DNA from: Prevotella sp902465605 | Lineage (GTDB): Bacteria > Bacteroidota > Bacteroidia > Bacteroidales > Bacteroidaceae | Direction: 5' to 3' | Assembly: GCA_902465605.1 (NCBI GenBank) | Contig: CABQNT010000010.1 | Coordinates: 1-64,000, forward strand | Length of the DNA: 64,000 bases | In this document: positions 1 to 7,890 of the stretch, piece by piece | Layout of the letters: every line of letters starts with the position of its first letter | Numbering within the stretch: position 1 is the stretch's first letter | Made by a program: the position numbers and the translations under genes | The notes under the pieces: model-generated | Told to the model about the DNA's origin: nothing | Database searches by the model: none | What the model saw: the letters and a program-made list of their open reading frames with translations, nothing else

Positions 1-8
1 TTTGTTGC

Positions 9-569
9 TCAGGAACTTATAAAAATAGTTAAACTAAAGTGCTGCGGAATTAAGGTTATTTTATTTATCTGATCTTTTTTATAATCAGAAGGAATACCAA
101 ATTGCCGTATCCCCTTATCTAATTGTAAAATATCATGTGGCAAATAATTGTAATAGAAAGATTTCCATTTTAGAAGATACACTGTCTTATTACTAAGAAT
201 AGAAGGGTGATATTTTCTATCACTCTGTTTTATCCAACACTGATTATTTATTCCATTAAGACACAAATTCTGATTTCCAACATTTACATATATTATTGGT
301 GTGTATGAGTTTGAATAATTATGAGTTGGTTTAGCATTTATTATATCGTCTTTAATTTGATTGAACATAGTAGAGGTTATAAATATTGTATCATCGTATT
401 CATTGGTCTTACATATGCTATCGAGGTCAGTACAATCAAACTGTCTATATGGTTCTATATCACCACAAAAATAAAAAATAGTAATTTCCTGCTTATGGCG
501 GTAATTGCAACTAAAAAGAAATAATGTGCATATTATAAGCATATAATATATATATCTTTTATTGTTCAT
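9..569 (-). CDS. Hypothetical lipoprotein, accessory region
   Basis: Predicted 186-residue lipoprotein. The open frame reaches 599, but I start it at the ATG at 569 because the next residues form a type II signal peptide: charged N-terminus, hydrophobic stretch and a lipobox LFLFSC with the acceptor Cys at residue 21. The mature part is rich in Asn, Tyr and Ile and has no motif I recognise. It lies at the left edge of an AT-rich island with an RHS fragment and other small minus-strand genes, so a polymorphic-toxin immunity lipoprotein is possible; that is only context. The stop lies close to the window edge. Function unknown. Confidence 0.6.
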   Translation of the reverse strand: MNNKRYIYYMLIICTLFLFSCNYRHKQEITIFYFCGDIEPYRQFDCTDLDSICKTNEYDDTIFITSTMFNQIKDDIINAKPTHNYSNSYTPIIYVNVGNQNLCLNGINNQCWIKQSDRKYHPSILSNKTVYLLKWKSFYYNYLPHDILQLDKGIRQFGIPSDYKKDQINKITLIPQHFSLTIFISS

Positions 570-824
570 ATTGAGCGTAGAGTCAACCAGCAAGTGCAAA
601 ATTAGTCAATCATTTTATAAAACTCTTGTTTGGTGTTGAAAACTTGAGTTTTTCACTTCCAATCTGGACGTAATGTGCCGAAGCGTTCTCGTATATTCAT
701 TTTTCCTTGTTTTGGACTACAAATATAACAAAAGGCAGAGAATCTATCTCTGCCTTTACGCATAATCTTTTAAAAATTAAATTGATAATCAGATGATTAT
801 TACAATAACTCCCGATCTGAAGCA
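570..824. other. Intergenic stretch with a truncated mini-ORF and a hairpin
   Basis: No full gene seen. On the minus strand a TATATTTG -7-like box (720-727) precedes a 15-codon open frame starting at 700 and stopping at 653 (MNIRERFGTLRPDWK). It reads like the start of a lost gene. A hairpin sits at 731-757. The rest is AT-rich without obvious structure. Confidence 0.4.
731..757 (-). terminator. Hairpin, possible terminator
   Basis: Perfect 11-bp stem AAAGGCAGAGA / TCTCTGCCTTT with a 5-nt loop. It lies downstream of the minus-strand genes at 825-2905. The T-tract after it on the minus strand is weak and interrupted, so termination is plausible but not certain. Confidence 0.45.
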
Positions 825-1145
825 TTACCCTAACATTGAAATGTGATTTAGATGCATCCCCTCCATATTGTCTATGTCCAATGGAATGTTCCTGTATAAT
901 CGCTCCTCCATGACACCCACTTCATTGGGATTATAGGATACGAAAAGCCCAACTTCATCACCATCAACTGCTTCCACAACCGTGTCAGAGAGGAGCAAAA
1001 CAACGTGTTTCACCCAATTGATGGTGCTACTTGCTGATCGAAGCTTAGTGACCCTTGACGTGGAATACATCGATGGGGCAAAGATAGAGGCTAAGGCAAA
1101 GTCGCTGCTTTCACCATGTTGTAGTATTTTACTCTCATCAATCAT
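825..1145 (-). CDS. Small hypothetical protein (doubtful)
   Basis: Open frame of 106 residues in a patch of higher GC than its neighbours, between the RHS/lipoprotein frame and the lipoprotein gene at 9-569. I recognise no domain, signal peptide or membrane segment. The composition looks protein-like, with mixed charged and hydrophobic residues. A 60-codon frame lies opposite it (982-1164 on the plus strand), and I cannot exclude that neither is translated or that this is the remnant of an older gene. Kept at low confidence. Confidence 0.3.
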   Translation of the reverse strand: MIDESKILQHGESSDFALASIFAPSMYSTSRVTKLRSASSTINWVKHVVLLLSDTVVEAVDGDEVGLFVSYNPNEVGVMEERLYRNIPLDIDNMEGMHLNHISMLG

Positions 1146-1204
1146 AAGCCTATCGGACAGTTAAATACGCTTTAATTTGACCAACGAATTTTTATTTACT
1201 GATA

Positions 1205-1789
1205 TTAGCCCTCTTCTACGTAAAATTTACTTTCTTTACTCAAAGCTAAACTATCTTCAACTATAAAATCCCTTATTATTATCGGAATCAATTCTGATTG
1301 CTCCTTAAAAAAAAACTCATCATCATAGTTATATACAACCATGTGTAGTTTCCCTTTTTCCATATAGCAGTTATTGATGTTTTTAGATAAGCTTACAAAT
1401 TCATCAACAACTCTACCATCATTATTTAAAACAATCCAATGGTAAAAATTTGTATCTAGTCCTGTTGGATTTTTTGTAACAGATAATAAAAAATAATAAC
1501 CATTTTCACAGATAAAGACGTCGGGAGGATATTCCATATTTTCTGCCCAATTGGATAGTTTGATTGATTTTTTGATGCTCCTACTTATGTTAAACTTTCG
1601 ATAATTTTTTAATGCTGATGTCTTGTTTTTTGAAAACGTAGCCAAGGAGGAGAATCTCATACTTGCATGTTTAGTTGTAGTATGAACTTCGTTGATACTT
1701 ATGCCTCTACACTTTGTCTTATAGGAACAAGAAGTTCCTATAAGACAAATGAATAGAAATGTTAGTAAATAATTTACCTGTATTTTCAT
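1205..1789 (-). CDS. Putative lipoprotein in frame with the RHS fragment (immunity candidate)
   Basis: Predicted 194-residue lipoprotein starting at the ATG at 1789. It has its own purine-rich Shine-Dalgarno-like run (AGGAGGAAG) a few bases upstream and a clear type II signal peptide with lipobox IGTSC (Cys 21). It is in the same frame as the RHS core fragment with no stop between them, so an automatic call would fuse the two; the signal peptide in mid-protein argues for a separate gene. Gene order (RHS tip, then small protein) matches toxin-immunity pairs, and a lipoprotein could neutralise a toxin acting in the periplasm or envelope. That is inference; no immunity family is recognised. Confidence 0.55.
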   Translation of the reverse strand: MKIQVNYLLTFLFICLIGTSCSYKTKCRGISINEVHTTTKHASMRFSSLATFSKNKTSALKNYRKFNISRSIKKSIKLSNWAENMEYPPDVFICENGYYFLLSVTKNPTGLDTNFYHWIVLNNDGRVVDEFVSLSKNINNCYMEKGKLHMVVYNYDDEFFFKEQSELIPIIIRDFIVEDSLALSKESKFYVEEG

Positions 1790-2905
1790 TCTTTTTCTTC
1801 CTCCTGACCAATGGTTACTATGATTTTCTTTCATCCATTTATTGGATAAACGCATAAAGGTTGTGCCACCATAGGCGGCTGTAGATTCATACATAAAAAT
1901 AATAGGATTATTATTAACAAAGCAATAAGTAGATGACATAGGATAATCTTCTTCCTTGGGATCGACACTCATCCACAAACTCAACCTTGGCTCATAGTAC
2001 CTCGCACCATAGTAGTACATACCTGTCTCCTCATCAAATTCCTTGGCGTTGAGTTTTACTCTACGATTGGCTGCACTCGGCATAGAACAAGCAAGCTTGC
2101 CTCTGCCCTCGTTGGCACAATCGTTGAATCGATAAGGCGTGTTCCAAGTGTTGTTGCAGTTGGCTTTCCCTGCGGTCGCCGATTTCCGCGTAAGCTCCAA
2201 TTCGTCTATGAACACTTCACCAAACGGCACATACTCGATGTGCTGCGATACTTCGCCATCAAGGTTGGTGATGTAACTACTGCTGCCCAAGTGGTCGGGG
2301 TGATAGTAGAACTGCATCCGCTCGTTAGTGCCAGCTTCGCCAGCTCTCGTCTTGACCATCGCCCTTGCCTGTGCTGCCTCCAGCGTGTCGTCATCACTAC
2401 TAAAGCCTTTGCCATTGACATAGTCGCTATTGTCTACACCGTTGTATGGCAAATCGAATGTCTTGTAATTGTCCTTGATGGATTGCAACTGGAGGGCACT
2501 GTCCAAGATGGTCTTGCCGCCAGCATTGACTGCAAGGTTCTGTAGTCTGCGACGCTGTGGGTCGTAACTGTAGAACGTTTCCGCTCCGTTACAGTACTTC
2601 AGGTAAGTGCGCTGCTCAAACTTATGATAGCCAATCTTGTTCACATAATCGTAGCCATAGGACTTGTAGCCACGGACGTGGTCTACCTGTCTACCGAGGT
2701 TGTACCCGTAGGTTACTTTCTCCTCATCGGGGTAAATCATTTCCAATAGGCGATTGTGGCTGTCATACTTCCACTGTGTTACGTAGGTTGCCACTGTCTG
2801 ATTAGGTACAATCAGCGTGCGGCGGGTCTTGGCAACCTTGCCCATCTTACCGTAGTAATACTCGATAGCACCGCTGCCGTCCTCAATAATTATCATCACG
2901 CACAA
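1205..2905 (-). CDS. RHS repeat-associated core fragment, read in frame into a lipoprotein
   Basis: A 566-codon frame whose first ~330 codons are the C-terminal part of an RHS protein: YD repeats (SYGYDYVNKIGY, ETFYSYDPQRRRL), the HPDHLGSSSYITN motif, then KEFDEETGMYYYGARYYEP and LSLWMSVDP, which normally mark the end of the RHS shell before the variable toxin. A whole RHS protein is 1,000 residues or more, so the N-terminal shell is missing. Homology begins at EDGSGAIEYYYGK, directly after the stop codon of the gene at 2883-3374. After the core the frame continues for about 45 codons without a recognisable toxin domain and runs into a lipoprotein with its own start at 1789. I read it as an orphan RHS core/tip cassette, probably untranslated as one product. 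A 25-codon insertion interrupts the core (2053-2127). Confidence 0.7.
   Translation of the reverse strand: MCVMIIIEDGSGAIEYYYGKMGKVAKTRRTLIVPNQTVATYVTQWKYDSHNRLLEMIYPDEEKVTYGYNLGRQVDHVRGYKSYGYDYVNKIGYHKFEQRTYLKYCNGAETFYSYDPQRRRLQNLAVNAGGKTILDSALQLQSIKDNYKTFDLPYNGVDNSDYVNGKGFSSDDDTLEAAQARAMVKTRAGEAGTNERMQFYYHPDHLGSSSYITNLDGEVSQHIEYVPFGEVFIDELELTRKSATAGKANCNNTWNTPYRFNDCANEGRGKLACSMPSAANRRVKLNAKEFDEETGMYYYGARYYEPRLSLWMSVDPKEEDYPMSSTYCFVNNNPIIFMYESTAAYGGTTFMRLSNKWMKENHSNHWSGGRKRMKIQVNYLLTFLFICLIGTSCSYKTKCRGISINEVHTTTKHASMRFSSLATFSKNKTSALKNYRKFNISRSIKKSIKLSNWAENMEYPPDVFICENGYYFLLSVTKNPTGLDTNFYHWIVLNNDGRVVDEFVSLSKNINNCYMEKGKLHMVVYNYDDEFFFKEQSELIPIIIRDFIVEDSLALSKESKFYVEEG
2053..2122. repeat. 70-bp imperfect palindromic element inserted in the RHS core
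   Basis: A 70-nt segment flanked on both sides by the 5-mer GTTGA (2048-2052 and 2123-2127). With one copy of the 5-mer it adds 75 nt, exactly 25 codons, so the RHS frame stays open. The centre holds the perfect palindrome GCAAGCTTGC (2091-2100), and the two ends share GATTG in opposite orientation, so the whole is an imperfect inverted repeat. It splits the otherwise continuous RHS motif YRFN...KEFDEETG. The flanking repeat looks like a target-site duplication from a small non-autonomous mobile element. Confidence 0.55.
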
Positions 2906-3374
2906 ACCACTTATTGTTCGTAAGTAAATTTAGTATCTTCTCATTGTTGAATTTCTTAATTTGAAAAGAAAAGGTTAAATATCCCACGTCAACATTATTA
3001 TGAATTAACCATTCGTAGGTTTCGTCAAAAATAGTTAGGCCTATCATATAATAAGTGTCAATACTTTCCTTGCTTCGCCCTCGTGGAGTATAAGTCTTGT
3101 TACCTCTCATGAACTCTATGAAATCTTTCCTTGAAAATTTAGAATAGATTTCATCTTTTGTTATATTATATCCTTTTGTTAAATAGATAAAGTTGGAGTC
3201 TATGTTTTGGAACAAAGGCATAAAAACAGGCTCTAAAAAATCAACAACAGGCCATTCATATTCAAAATTTAAAATTTTGACTTGCTCCTGGTTATTGACA
3301 AAACCGTCAATGTCTAAACTATATATTTTATATAGTTGCTCTGTTATATGTGAATCTATAATACTTTCTATCAT
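2883..3374 (-). CDS. Hypothetical protein, RHS immunity candidate
   Basis: Predicted soluble protein of 163 residues, acidic and rich in Asn, Ile and Phe, with no signal peptide and no domain I recognise. It lies directly upstream (in transcription order) of the RHS core fragment, and its stop codon overlaps the point where RHS homology begins. This is the arrangement of orphan RHS tip/immunity cassettes, in which an immunity gene for a lost toxin is followed by the next displaced core fragment. Its low GC contrasts with the RHS part. The sequence just before its start codon is shared with the gene at 3626-4042. Immunity function is inferred from position only. Confidence 0.55.
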   Translation of the reverse strand: MIESIIDSHITEQLYKIYSLDIDGFVNNQEQVKILNFEYEWPVVDFLEPVFMPLFQNIDSNFIYLTKGYNITKDEIYSKFSRKDFIEFMRGNKTYTPRGRSKESIDTYYMIGLTIFDETYEWLIHNNVDVGYLTFSFQIKKFNNEKILNLLTNNKWFVRDDNY

Positions 3375-3375
3375 T

Positions 3376-3565
3376 AACTCGTTGGTGGAATTTATTTAAG
3401 TTGATAAGTATGAGTAAAAAGTTGTACACGTCGTTGACTTTTTGGTAACTTAGTGGTACAAAATCTATTAGGTTATAAAATCATTGTTATGCACAACCTC
3501 ATGGCAAAGTTCAAAAAAATACTTGAAATCTGCAAGCAATGTGCTGGAAATCAAGTTAACGGGAA
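3376..3565 (+). mobile_element. Truncated IS (IS982-like) 5' end, copy A
   Basis: Begins two bases before the start codon of the minus-strand gene at 2883-3374 with AACTCGTTGG. It runs through a ~110-bp non-coding segment into a plus-strand frame starting at 3489 (MHNLMAKFKKILEICKQ...). The first ~25 codons resemble the N-terminus of IS982-type transposases of Bacteroidales as I remember them; homology then ends and the frame runs into unrelated DNA. The same segment recurs at 4043-4249. Family assignment is from memory and unverified; the duplication itself is directly visible. Confidence 0.5.
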
Positions 3566-3625
3566 GAGAAAACTCTCGATTTGGAGCATTATCTATGTCG
3601 TGATAATATATCTATATTTTTTAAG

Positions 3626-4042
3626 TTACTCCATTTTAATTTTGGAGCAGTCTATTAAATCCCATATCTTTTTTACATTTTCATCTTCATTTCTTTTGGA
3701 ATCTATAAAAAACAAATATCTATACTTCTTCCATAGTTCTTTTAAATATTGTTTTTTACCAATATTATATAACGAAATTGATAATGCAAATTTAGAATAT
3801 AAAGTACAATCATACTTGATATAAATTTTTTCAAAATAATTTATAACCCAGTCATGGTGATTTTTCTCAACCCACTCTAAGTCTTCATCAAAGACTTTAT
3901 AAGAACTAATGAAGACATCATACTGCATAAAAGTGCTGGCTACATAAGATATAGAATCTTTTATATCTGTTTTAATTGAAAAAGCGTTAAGACAAATCAT
4001 ACAATAGAAGATGATTAATATTTTTCTTAAATTTAAAAACAT
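3626..4042 (-). CDS. Hypothetical exported protein
   Basis: Predicted 138-residue protein. The first ~22 residues (MFLNLRKILIIFYCMICLNA) look like a signal peptide or membrane anchor; a Cys occurs in it but the lipobox is poor. The mature part is rich in Tyr, Lys and Asp, with helical, TPR-like patterning (YSKFALSISLYNIGKKQYL), but no family is recognised. Its start codon abuts copy B of the truncated IS end, as the gene at 2883-3374 abuts copy A. Another immunity-type accessory gene is possible. Very low GC suggests recent acquisition. Confidence 0.5.
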   Translation of the reverse strand: MFLNLRKILIIFYCMICLNAFSIKTDIKDSISYVASTFMQYDVFISSYKVFDEDLEWVEKNHHDWVINYFEKIYIKYDCTLYSKFALSISLYNIGKKQYLKELWKKYRYLFFIDSKRNEDENVKKIWDLIDCSKIKME

Positions 4043-4249
4043 AACTCGTTGGCGGAATTTATTTAAGTTGATAAATATGCGTAAAAGTTACACATGTCGT
4101 TGATTTTTAGTAACTTAGTGGTATTCAAAATATTAAGTTCAGACCATCGTATGTACAACGTTTATTCAAAATTCGTCAAAATTCTTGAGATATGCAAGCA
4201 ATTCTCTCAAAATCTCGTCAATGAATTGGGTAATGTACTGCTCACATAA
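4043..4249 (+). mobile_element. Truncated IS (IS982-like) 5' end, copy B
   Basis: Second copy of the segment at 3376-3565, diverged at perhaps one base in four or five, again starting right before the start codon of a minus-strand gene. It contains a 32-codon plus-strand frame (4151-4249) beginning MYNVYSKFVKILEICKQF and ending shortly after LVNELGN. In my recollection that phrase is typical of the first ~30 residues of IS982-family transposases. The rest of the element is absent. Confidence 0.5.
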
Positions 4250-4769
4250 TGACATCTATCAAACAAGTAGTATCGGCTACAGAGATTCAATATCAACCTG
4301 AACGTGATTGTTTAAGATTGGTTGTTCTTTTATCAATACACTGAAAATTATTTTGACAACCATCCTGCTGAAAATTTGCGAGTAGACAAACAAACTTGCA
4401 TCCATGCGCAAATACGCTGAATATGGAGAAGCTTGTATGTCGTTGACATACAGCCTGTTGTGTGTATTGTTTCCAAGATGCGCCCGTTGTTGATGTCCTT
4501 TGAGAGTCAAAAGCATTGTTTTAAGCCGCTTATTAACATGCTTTTGTCGTGCAAAGGCATATAAATTGGACCTCAAAGTGATGTTTCTTGCCGGCTCATC
4601 TCATTGCTTTAAGTGAAATAGGTGTTTTTTCTTGTCAAATTAGTGCCTGCGTGCATCCCGTAGGCCTATCGTTTTTTTCCAGATTGAAAGTTTTGAAAGG
4701 TCGTTTTAGGGGCTAAAAACAATCAAAAAATAGGACATTTAGGGTGATCGATTCACCATCCTCCGTCAA
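4250..4769. other. Gene-poor intergenic region
   Basis: No convincing gene. A 99-codon minus-strand frame (4277-4576) is open, but its composition looks like translated intergenic sequence. The region carries fragments such as CAAAAGCATT and ACATGCTTTTG, which resemble intergenic stretches near 24.47 and 48.0 kb. It is the boundary between the accessory island and clpB. Confidence 0.4.
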
Positions 4770-4771
4770 AC

Positions 4772-4804
4772 AAAAATGGGGTACATCCTTACGGACATAC
4801 CCCA
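4772..4804 (-). terminator. Rho-independent terminator of clpB
   Basis: Stem TGGGGTA / TACCCCA (4777-4783 with 4798-4804), 14-nt loop, followed on the minus strand by five T residues. It lies about 100 nt past the clpB stop, in the right orientation. Confidence 0.7.
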
Positions 4805-4901
4805 ATGATAGGTTTTTATGACATGCTGGCCGTGCAGCTGTACCCGCGCTCTGCATGCTCTGGCGGATGCAGTGCAGCTGGCAAAGGCCCGCCGTGCGTC
4901 A

Positions 4902-7490
4902 TTAATTTTTGAACGTCAGTCCATGGTCATCGGCATCGATGATGATGGGTTTGTTGTTCATCACGTCGCCGGCCAGCAGTTTCTTGGACAGGTCGTTCAA
5001 GACGTAGCGTTGGATGGCGCGTTTCACCGGACGGGCACCAAACTCGGGATCATATCCCACCTTGCCAAGGAAGTCGATGGCATTGGGTGTCCATTCCAAG
5101 GTAAAGCCTTGTTCCGACAGCATTTTCTTCACGGCGTTCATCTGCAATTTCACCACGCTGTCAATCTCAGTCCGGGTCAGTGGCAAGAACATGATGGTCT
5201 CGTCGATACGGTTGAGAAACTCTGGGCGGATGGTCTTCTTGAGCATTTCCATGACCGTGTGCTTGGTTTCTCTCAACTTGTCCTCACGGTTGTGTGCATC
5301 GATGCCAGCCATTTGCTCTTGGATGTACTGGCTGCCCAGGTTAGAGGTCATAATGATGATGGTGTTCTTGAAGTTCACCGTGCGTCCCTTGTTGTCGGTC
5401 AGCCTACCATCGTCCAGCACTTGCAGCAGAATGTTGAACACGTCTGGATGCGCCTTCTCTATCTCGTCGAACAAGATGACGCTGTAAGGCTTGCGCCTAA
5501 CGGCCTCGGTCAGCTGTCCACCCTCGTCATATCCTACGTATCCGGGAGGTGCTCCGATGAGCCGTGACACGCTGAACTTTTCCTGATACTCGCCCATGTC
5601 GATACGCGTCATCATGCTTTCGTCGTTGAAAAGATATTCAGCCAGTGCCTTGGCCAGCTCGGTCTTACCCACGCCGGTGGTTCCTAAGAAGATGAACGAG
5701 GCGATAGGACGTTTCGCATCATGCAATCCCGCCCGACTGCGGCGCACCGCATCGCTCACGGCCGTGATGGCCTCATCTTGGCCAATCACCCGTTTGTGCA
5801 GCTCGCTTTCCAGATGCAAGAGCTTGTCTTTCTCGCTTTGCAACATGCGTGTGACGGGAATGCCGGTCCATCGGCTCACCACTTCAGCGATGTCATCTGC
5901 CGTCACCTCCTCGCGCACCATGGCTTCTCCGCCCTGTGTGGCCTTCAGTTGTAGCTTGATGTTGTCGATGTCGTCTTGCAGACTTTTCAGCTTTCCATAC
6001 CTTATCTCGGCCACCCGTTCGTAGTTGCCTTCACGTTCGGCGCGGTCAGCTTCAAACCGCAGGTTCTCCATCTCCTGCTTATCCTGTTGTATCTTGTTCA
6101 CCAGGTTCTTCTCGCTTTCCCACTTAGCCCGGAACGATTGTTCCTCCTCGTGCAGTTCGGCGATGTCCTTGTCCAGTTGTTTGATCTTCACCTCGTCGTT
6201 TTCTCGCTTGATGGCTTCGCGCTCAATCTCCAATTGTTTGAGCTTACGGGTAATCTCATCCAACTCTTCCGGTACCGAGTCGCGTTCCATACGCAGTTTC
6301 GCGGCGGCCTCGTCCATCAGGTCGATGGCCTTGTCTGGCAAGAATCGGTTGCTGATGTATCGCTCTGACAGTGTTACGGCAGCAATACATGCGTCGTCCT
6401 GAATCCTCACTTTGTGATGGTTCTCGTACCGCTCTTTCAGTCCGCGGAGGATGGAGATGGCACTCAGCTCATCAGGTTCGTCCACCATTACCGTTTGGAA
6501 TCGCCTTTCCAGTGCCTTGTCTTTCTCGAAATACTTCTGGTATTCGTTGAGCGTGGTGGCACCGATGGCCCGCAATTCGCCACGCGCCAAGGCCGGCTTC
6601 AGAATGTTGGCGGCATCCATGGCACCTTCGCCACCGCCTGCACCCACCAAGGTATGAATCTCGTCAATGAAAAGAATGATTTCGCCATCGGCGTGAGTCA
6701 CTTCCTTGATGACGCTTTTCAGTCGTTCTTCAAACTCGCCCTTGTACTTGGCTCCGGCCACCAATGCGCCCATGTCCAGCGAGTAAATCTGCTTGTTCTT
6801 CAAGTTCTCGGGCACGTCACCTCGTACGATACGCCCGGCCAAGCCCTCCACAATGGCGGTCTTACCCGTACCCGGCTCACCTATTAATATAGGGTTGTTC
6901 TTGGTACGGCGGCTCAATATCTGGAGTACGCGGCGTATCTCCTCATCCCGTCCAATAACAGGATCCAGCTTTCCGGCACGCGCTTCCTGCACCAGGTTCT
7001 TGGCGTACTTATCAAGCGCCTGATAGTTTTCGTCGCCACTCTGACTCTGTACCTTCGAACCTTGTCGCAACTCATCAATGGCTTTGGTCATGTCTTTTTC
7101 CGTACAGCCTGCATCCTTGAGGATACGACTGGCCGAAGAGTTGACCGTGAGCAAAGCCAACAACATCGGTTCGAGGCTCACGAACTGGTCGCCAAAGCGT
7201 TGGGACAAATCCATGGTCTTTTGCAAAACCTTGTCGGTGTCGTTGCTCAGGTAGGGTTGTCCGCCCGATACCTTGGGCAAATGTTCAATCTCGCTCTGCG
7301 CCAATGCCTCTATCTGAGAAGGATTAACGCCTAACTTTTGAAAAATAAACGTCGTTACATCCTTCCCTTTGTTCAGCAGGGCGAGCAGCAAGTGAATGGG
7401 TTCAATGGTCTGTTGCCCAGCGTTTTGTGCCAGGTTCACAGCCTCTTGAACGGTTTCTTGTGCTTTAATTGTAAATTTATCGAATGTCAT
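4902..7490 (-). CDS. clpB: ATP-dependent chaperone ClpB
   Basis: Hexameric AAA+ disaggregase that works with DnaK to pull apart heat-aggregated proteins in the cytosol. At 862 residues it has the full family length. Domains: double Clp N repeat (about 1-145), first AAA+ module with Walker A GEPGTGKTA near residue 205 and Walker B ILFIDEIHTL, coiled-coil M domain (about 400-530, rich in Glu/Lys), second AAA+ module with Walker A GTTGVGKTE near 605 and Walker B VILFDEIEKAH, then the C-terminal small domain. The M domain separates it from ClpA/ClpC. The start follows a short purine run and matches the family N-terminus (MTFDKFTIKAQE). Transcribed alone and ended by the hairpin at 4772-4804. I saw no clear heat-shock operator upstream. 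Confidence 0.97.
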   Translation of the reverse strand: MTFDKFTIKAQETVQEAVNLAQNAGQQTIEPIHLLLALLNKGKDVTTFIFQKLGVNPSQIEALAQSEIEHLPKVSGGQPYLSNDTDKVLQKTMDLSQRFGDQFVSLEPMLLALLTVNSSASRILKDAGCTEKDMTKAIDELRQGSKVQSQSGDENYQALDKYAKNLVQEARAGKLDPVIGRDEEIRRVLQILSRRTKNNPILIGEPGTGKTAIVEGLAGRIVRGDVPENLKNKQIYSLDMGALVAGAKYKGEFEERLKSVIKEVTHADGEIILFIDEIHTLVGAGGGEGAMDAANILKPALARGELRAIGATTLNEYQKYFEKDKALERRFQTVMVDEPDELSAISILRGLKERYENHHKVRIQDDACIAAVTLSERYISNRFLPDKAIDLMDEAAAKLRMERDSVPEELDEITRKLKQLEIEREAIKRENDEVKIKQLDKDIAELHEEEQSFRAKWESEKNLVNKIQQDKQEMENLRFEADRAEREGNYERVAEIRYGKLKSLQDDIDNIKLQLKATQGGEAMVREEVTADDIAEVVSRWTGIPVTRMLQSEKDKLLHLESELHKRVIGQDEAITAVSDAVRRSRAGLHDAKRPIASFIFLGTTGVGKTELAKALAEYLFNDESMMTRIDMGEYQEKFSVSRLIGAPPGYVGYDEGGQLTEAVRRKPYSVILFDEIEKAHPDVFNILLQVLDDGRLTDNKGRTVNFKNTIIIMTSNLGSQYIQEQMAGIDAHNREDKLRETKHTVMEMLKKTIRPEFLNRIDETIMFLPLTRTEIDSVVKLQMNAVKKMLSEQGFTLEWTPNAIDFLGKVGYDPEFGARPVKRAIQRYVLNDLSKKLLAGDVMNNKPIIIDADDHGLTFKN

Positions 7491-7890
7491 AATCTTTTTT
7501 TCCTTTCTTTTTTAATCATTTCTTTAACTGCTTCATGATGTCCAAAAGGTGTGCCTTTGTATAGTGATGTGCCAATGTGGCGGTTTTGTTATGCCAAATT
7601 GGCCGATGAAGACTTGGCAAAATCCCGTGTGTCTGCCTGTAAGTCCGTGATTTGTTTTGCGATGGAGAGAGGTTTTATTTCAGCAGGTCATAGCTTCAAC
7701 ATAGGATAAAAGAATGTGATTTCTTGCGGCTATTAATCGTTTTTTATTACCTTTGCATAAAATAGGCTGCACCTCAATAAAGTAAACAAGTTTCCTTTGT
7801 TTTCGGCTTGCTCTATTTTTGCATAAGATAGGCATCGCCTGTTTACTCCAACTGATTTGAACATTGATTATCATTAAAATAAAATTGATT
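7491..7890. promoter_or_regulatory. Divergent intergenic region with tandem promoter-like repeats
   Basis: Separates clpB (minus) from the nucleotidyltransferase (plus). On the plus strand, TTG at 7724-7726, a 21-nt spacer and TACCTTTG at 7748-7755 fit the Bacteroidetes promoter. A second -7-like box TATTTTTG lies at 7814-7821. Both are followed by a near-identical stretch (GCATAAAATAGGC and GCATAAGATAGGC), so the promoter segment looks duplicated about 66 bp apart. I found no convincing promoter for clpB. Confidence 0.55.

Noticed and set aside
1205..2905. Intact RHS toxin gene
   Set aside because: The N-terminal shell is missing and no toxin domain can be recognised after the core; it is a fragment.
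4277..4576. 99-codon minus-strand open frame next to clpB
   Set aside because: No signal, domain or start context; composition matches translated repeat-rich intergenic DNA, and similar non-coding sequence occurs elsewhere in the window.
4818..5567. 249-codon plus-strand open frame
   Set aside because: Mostly antisense to the 3' part of clpB; no recognisable protein.
7491..7600. Heat-shock operator upstream of clpB
   Set aside because: No CIRCE-type or HAIR-type inverted repeat found in the upstream sequence.
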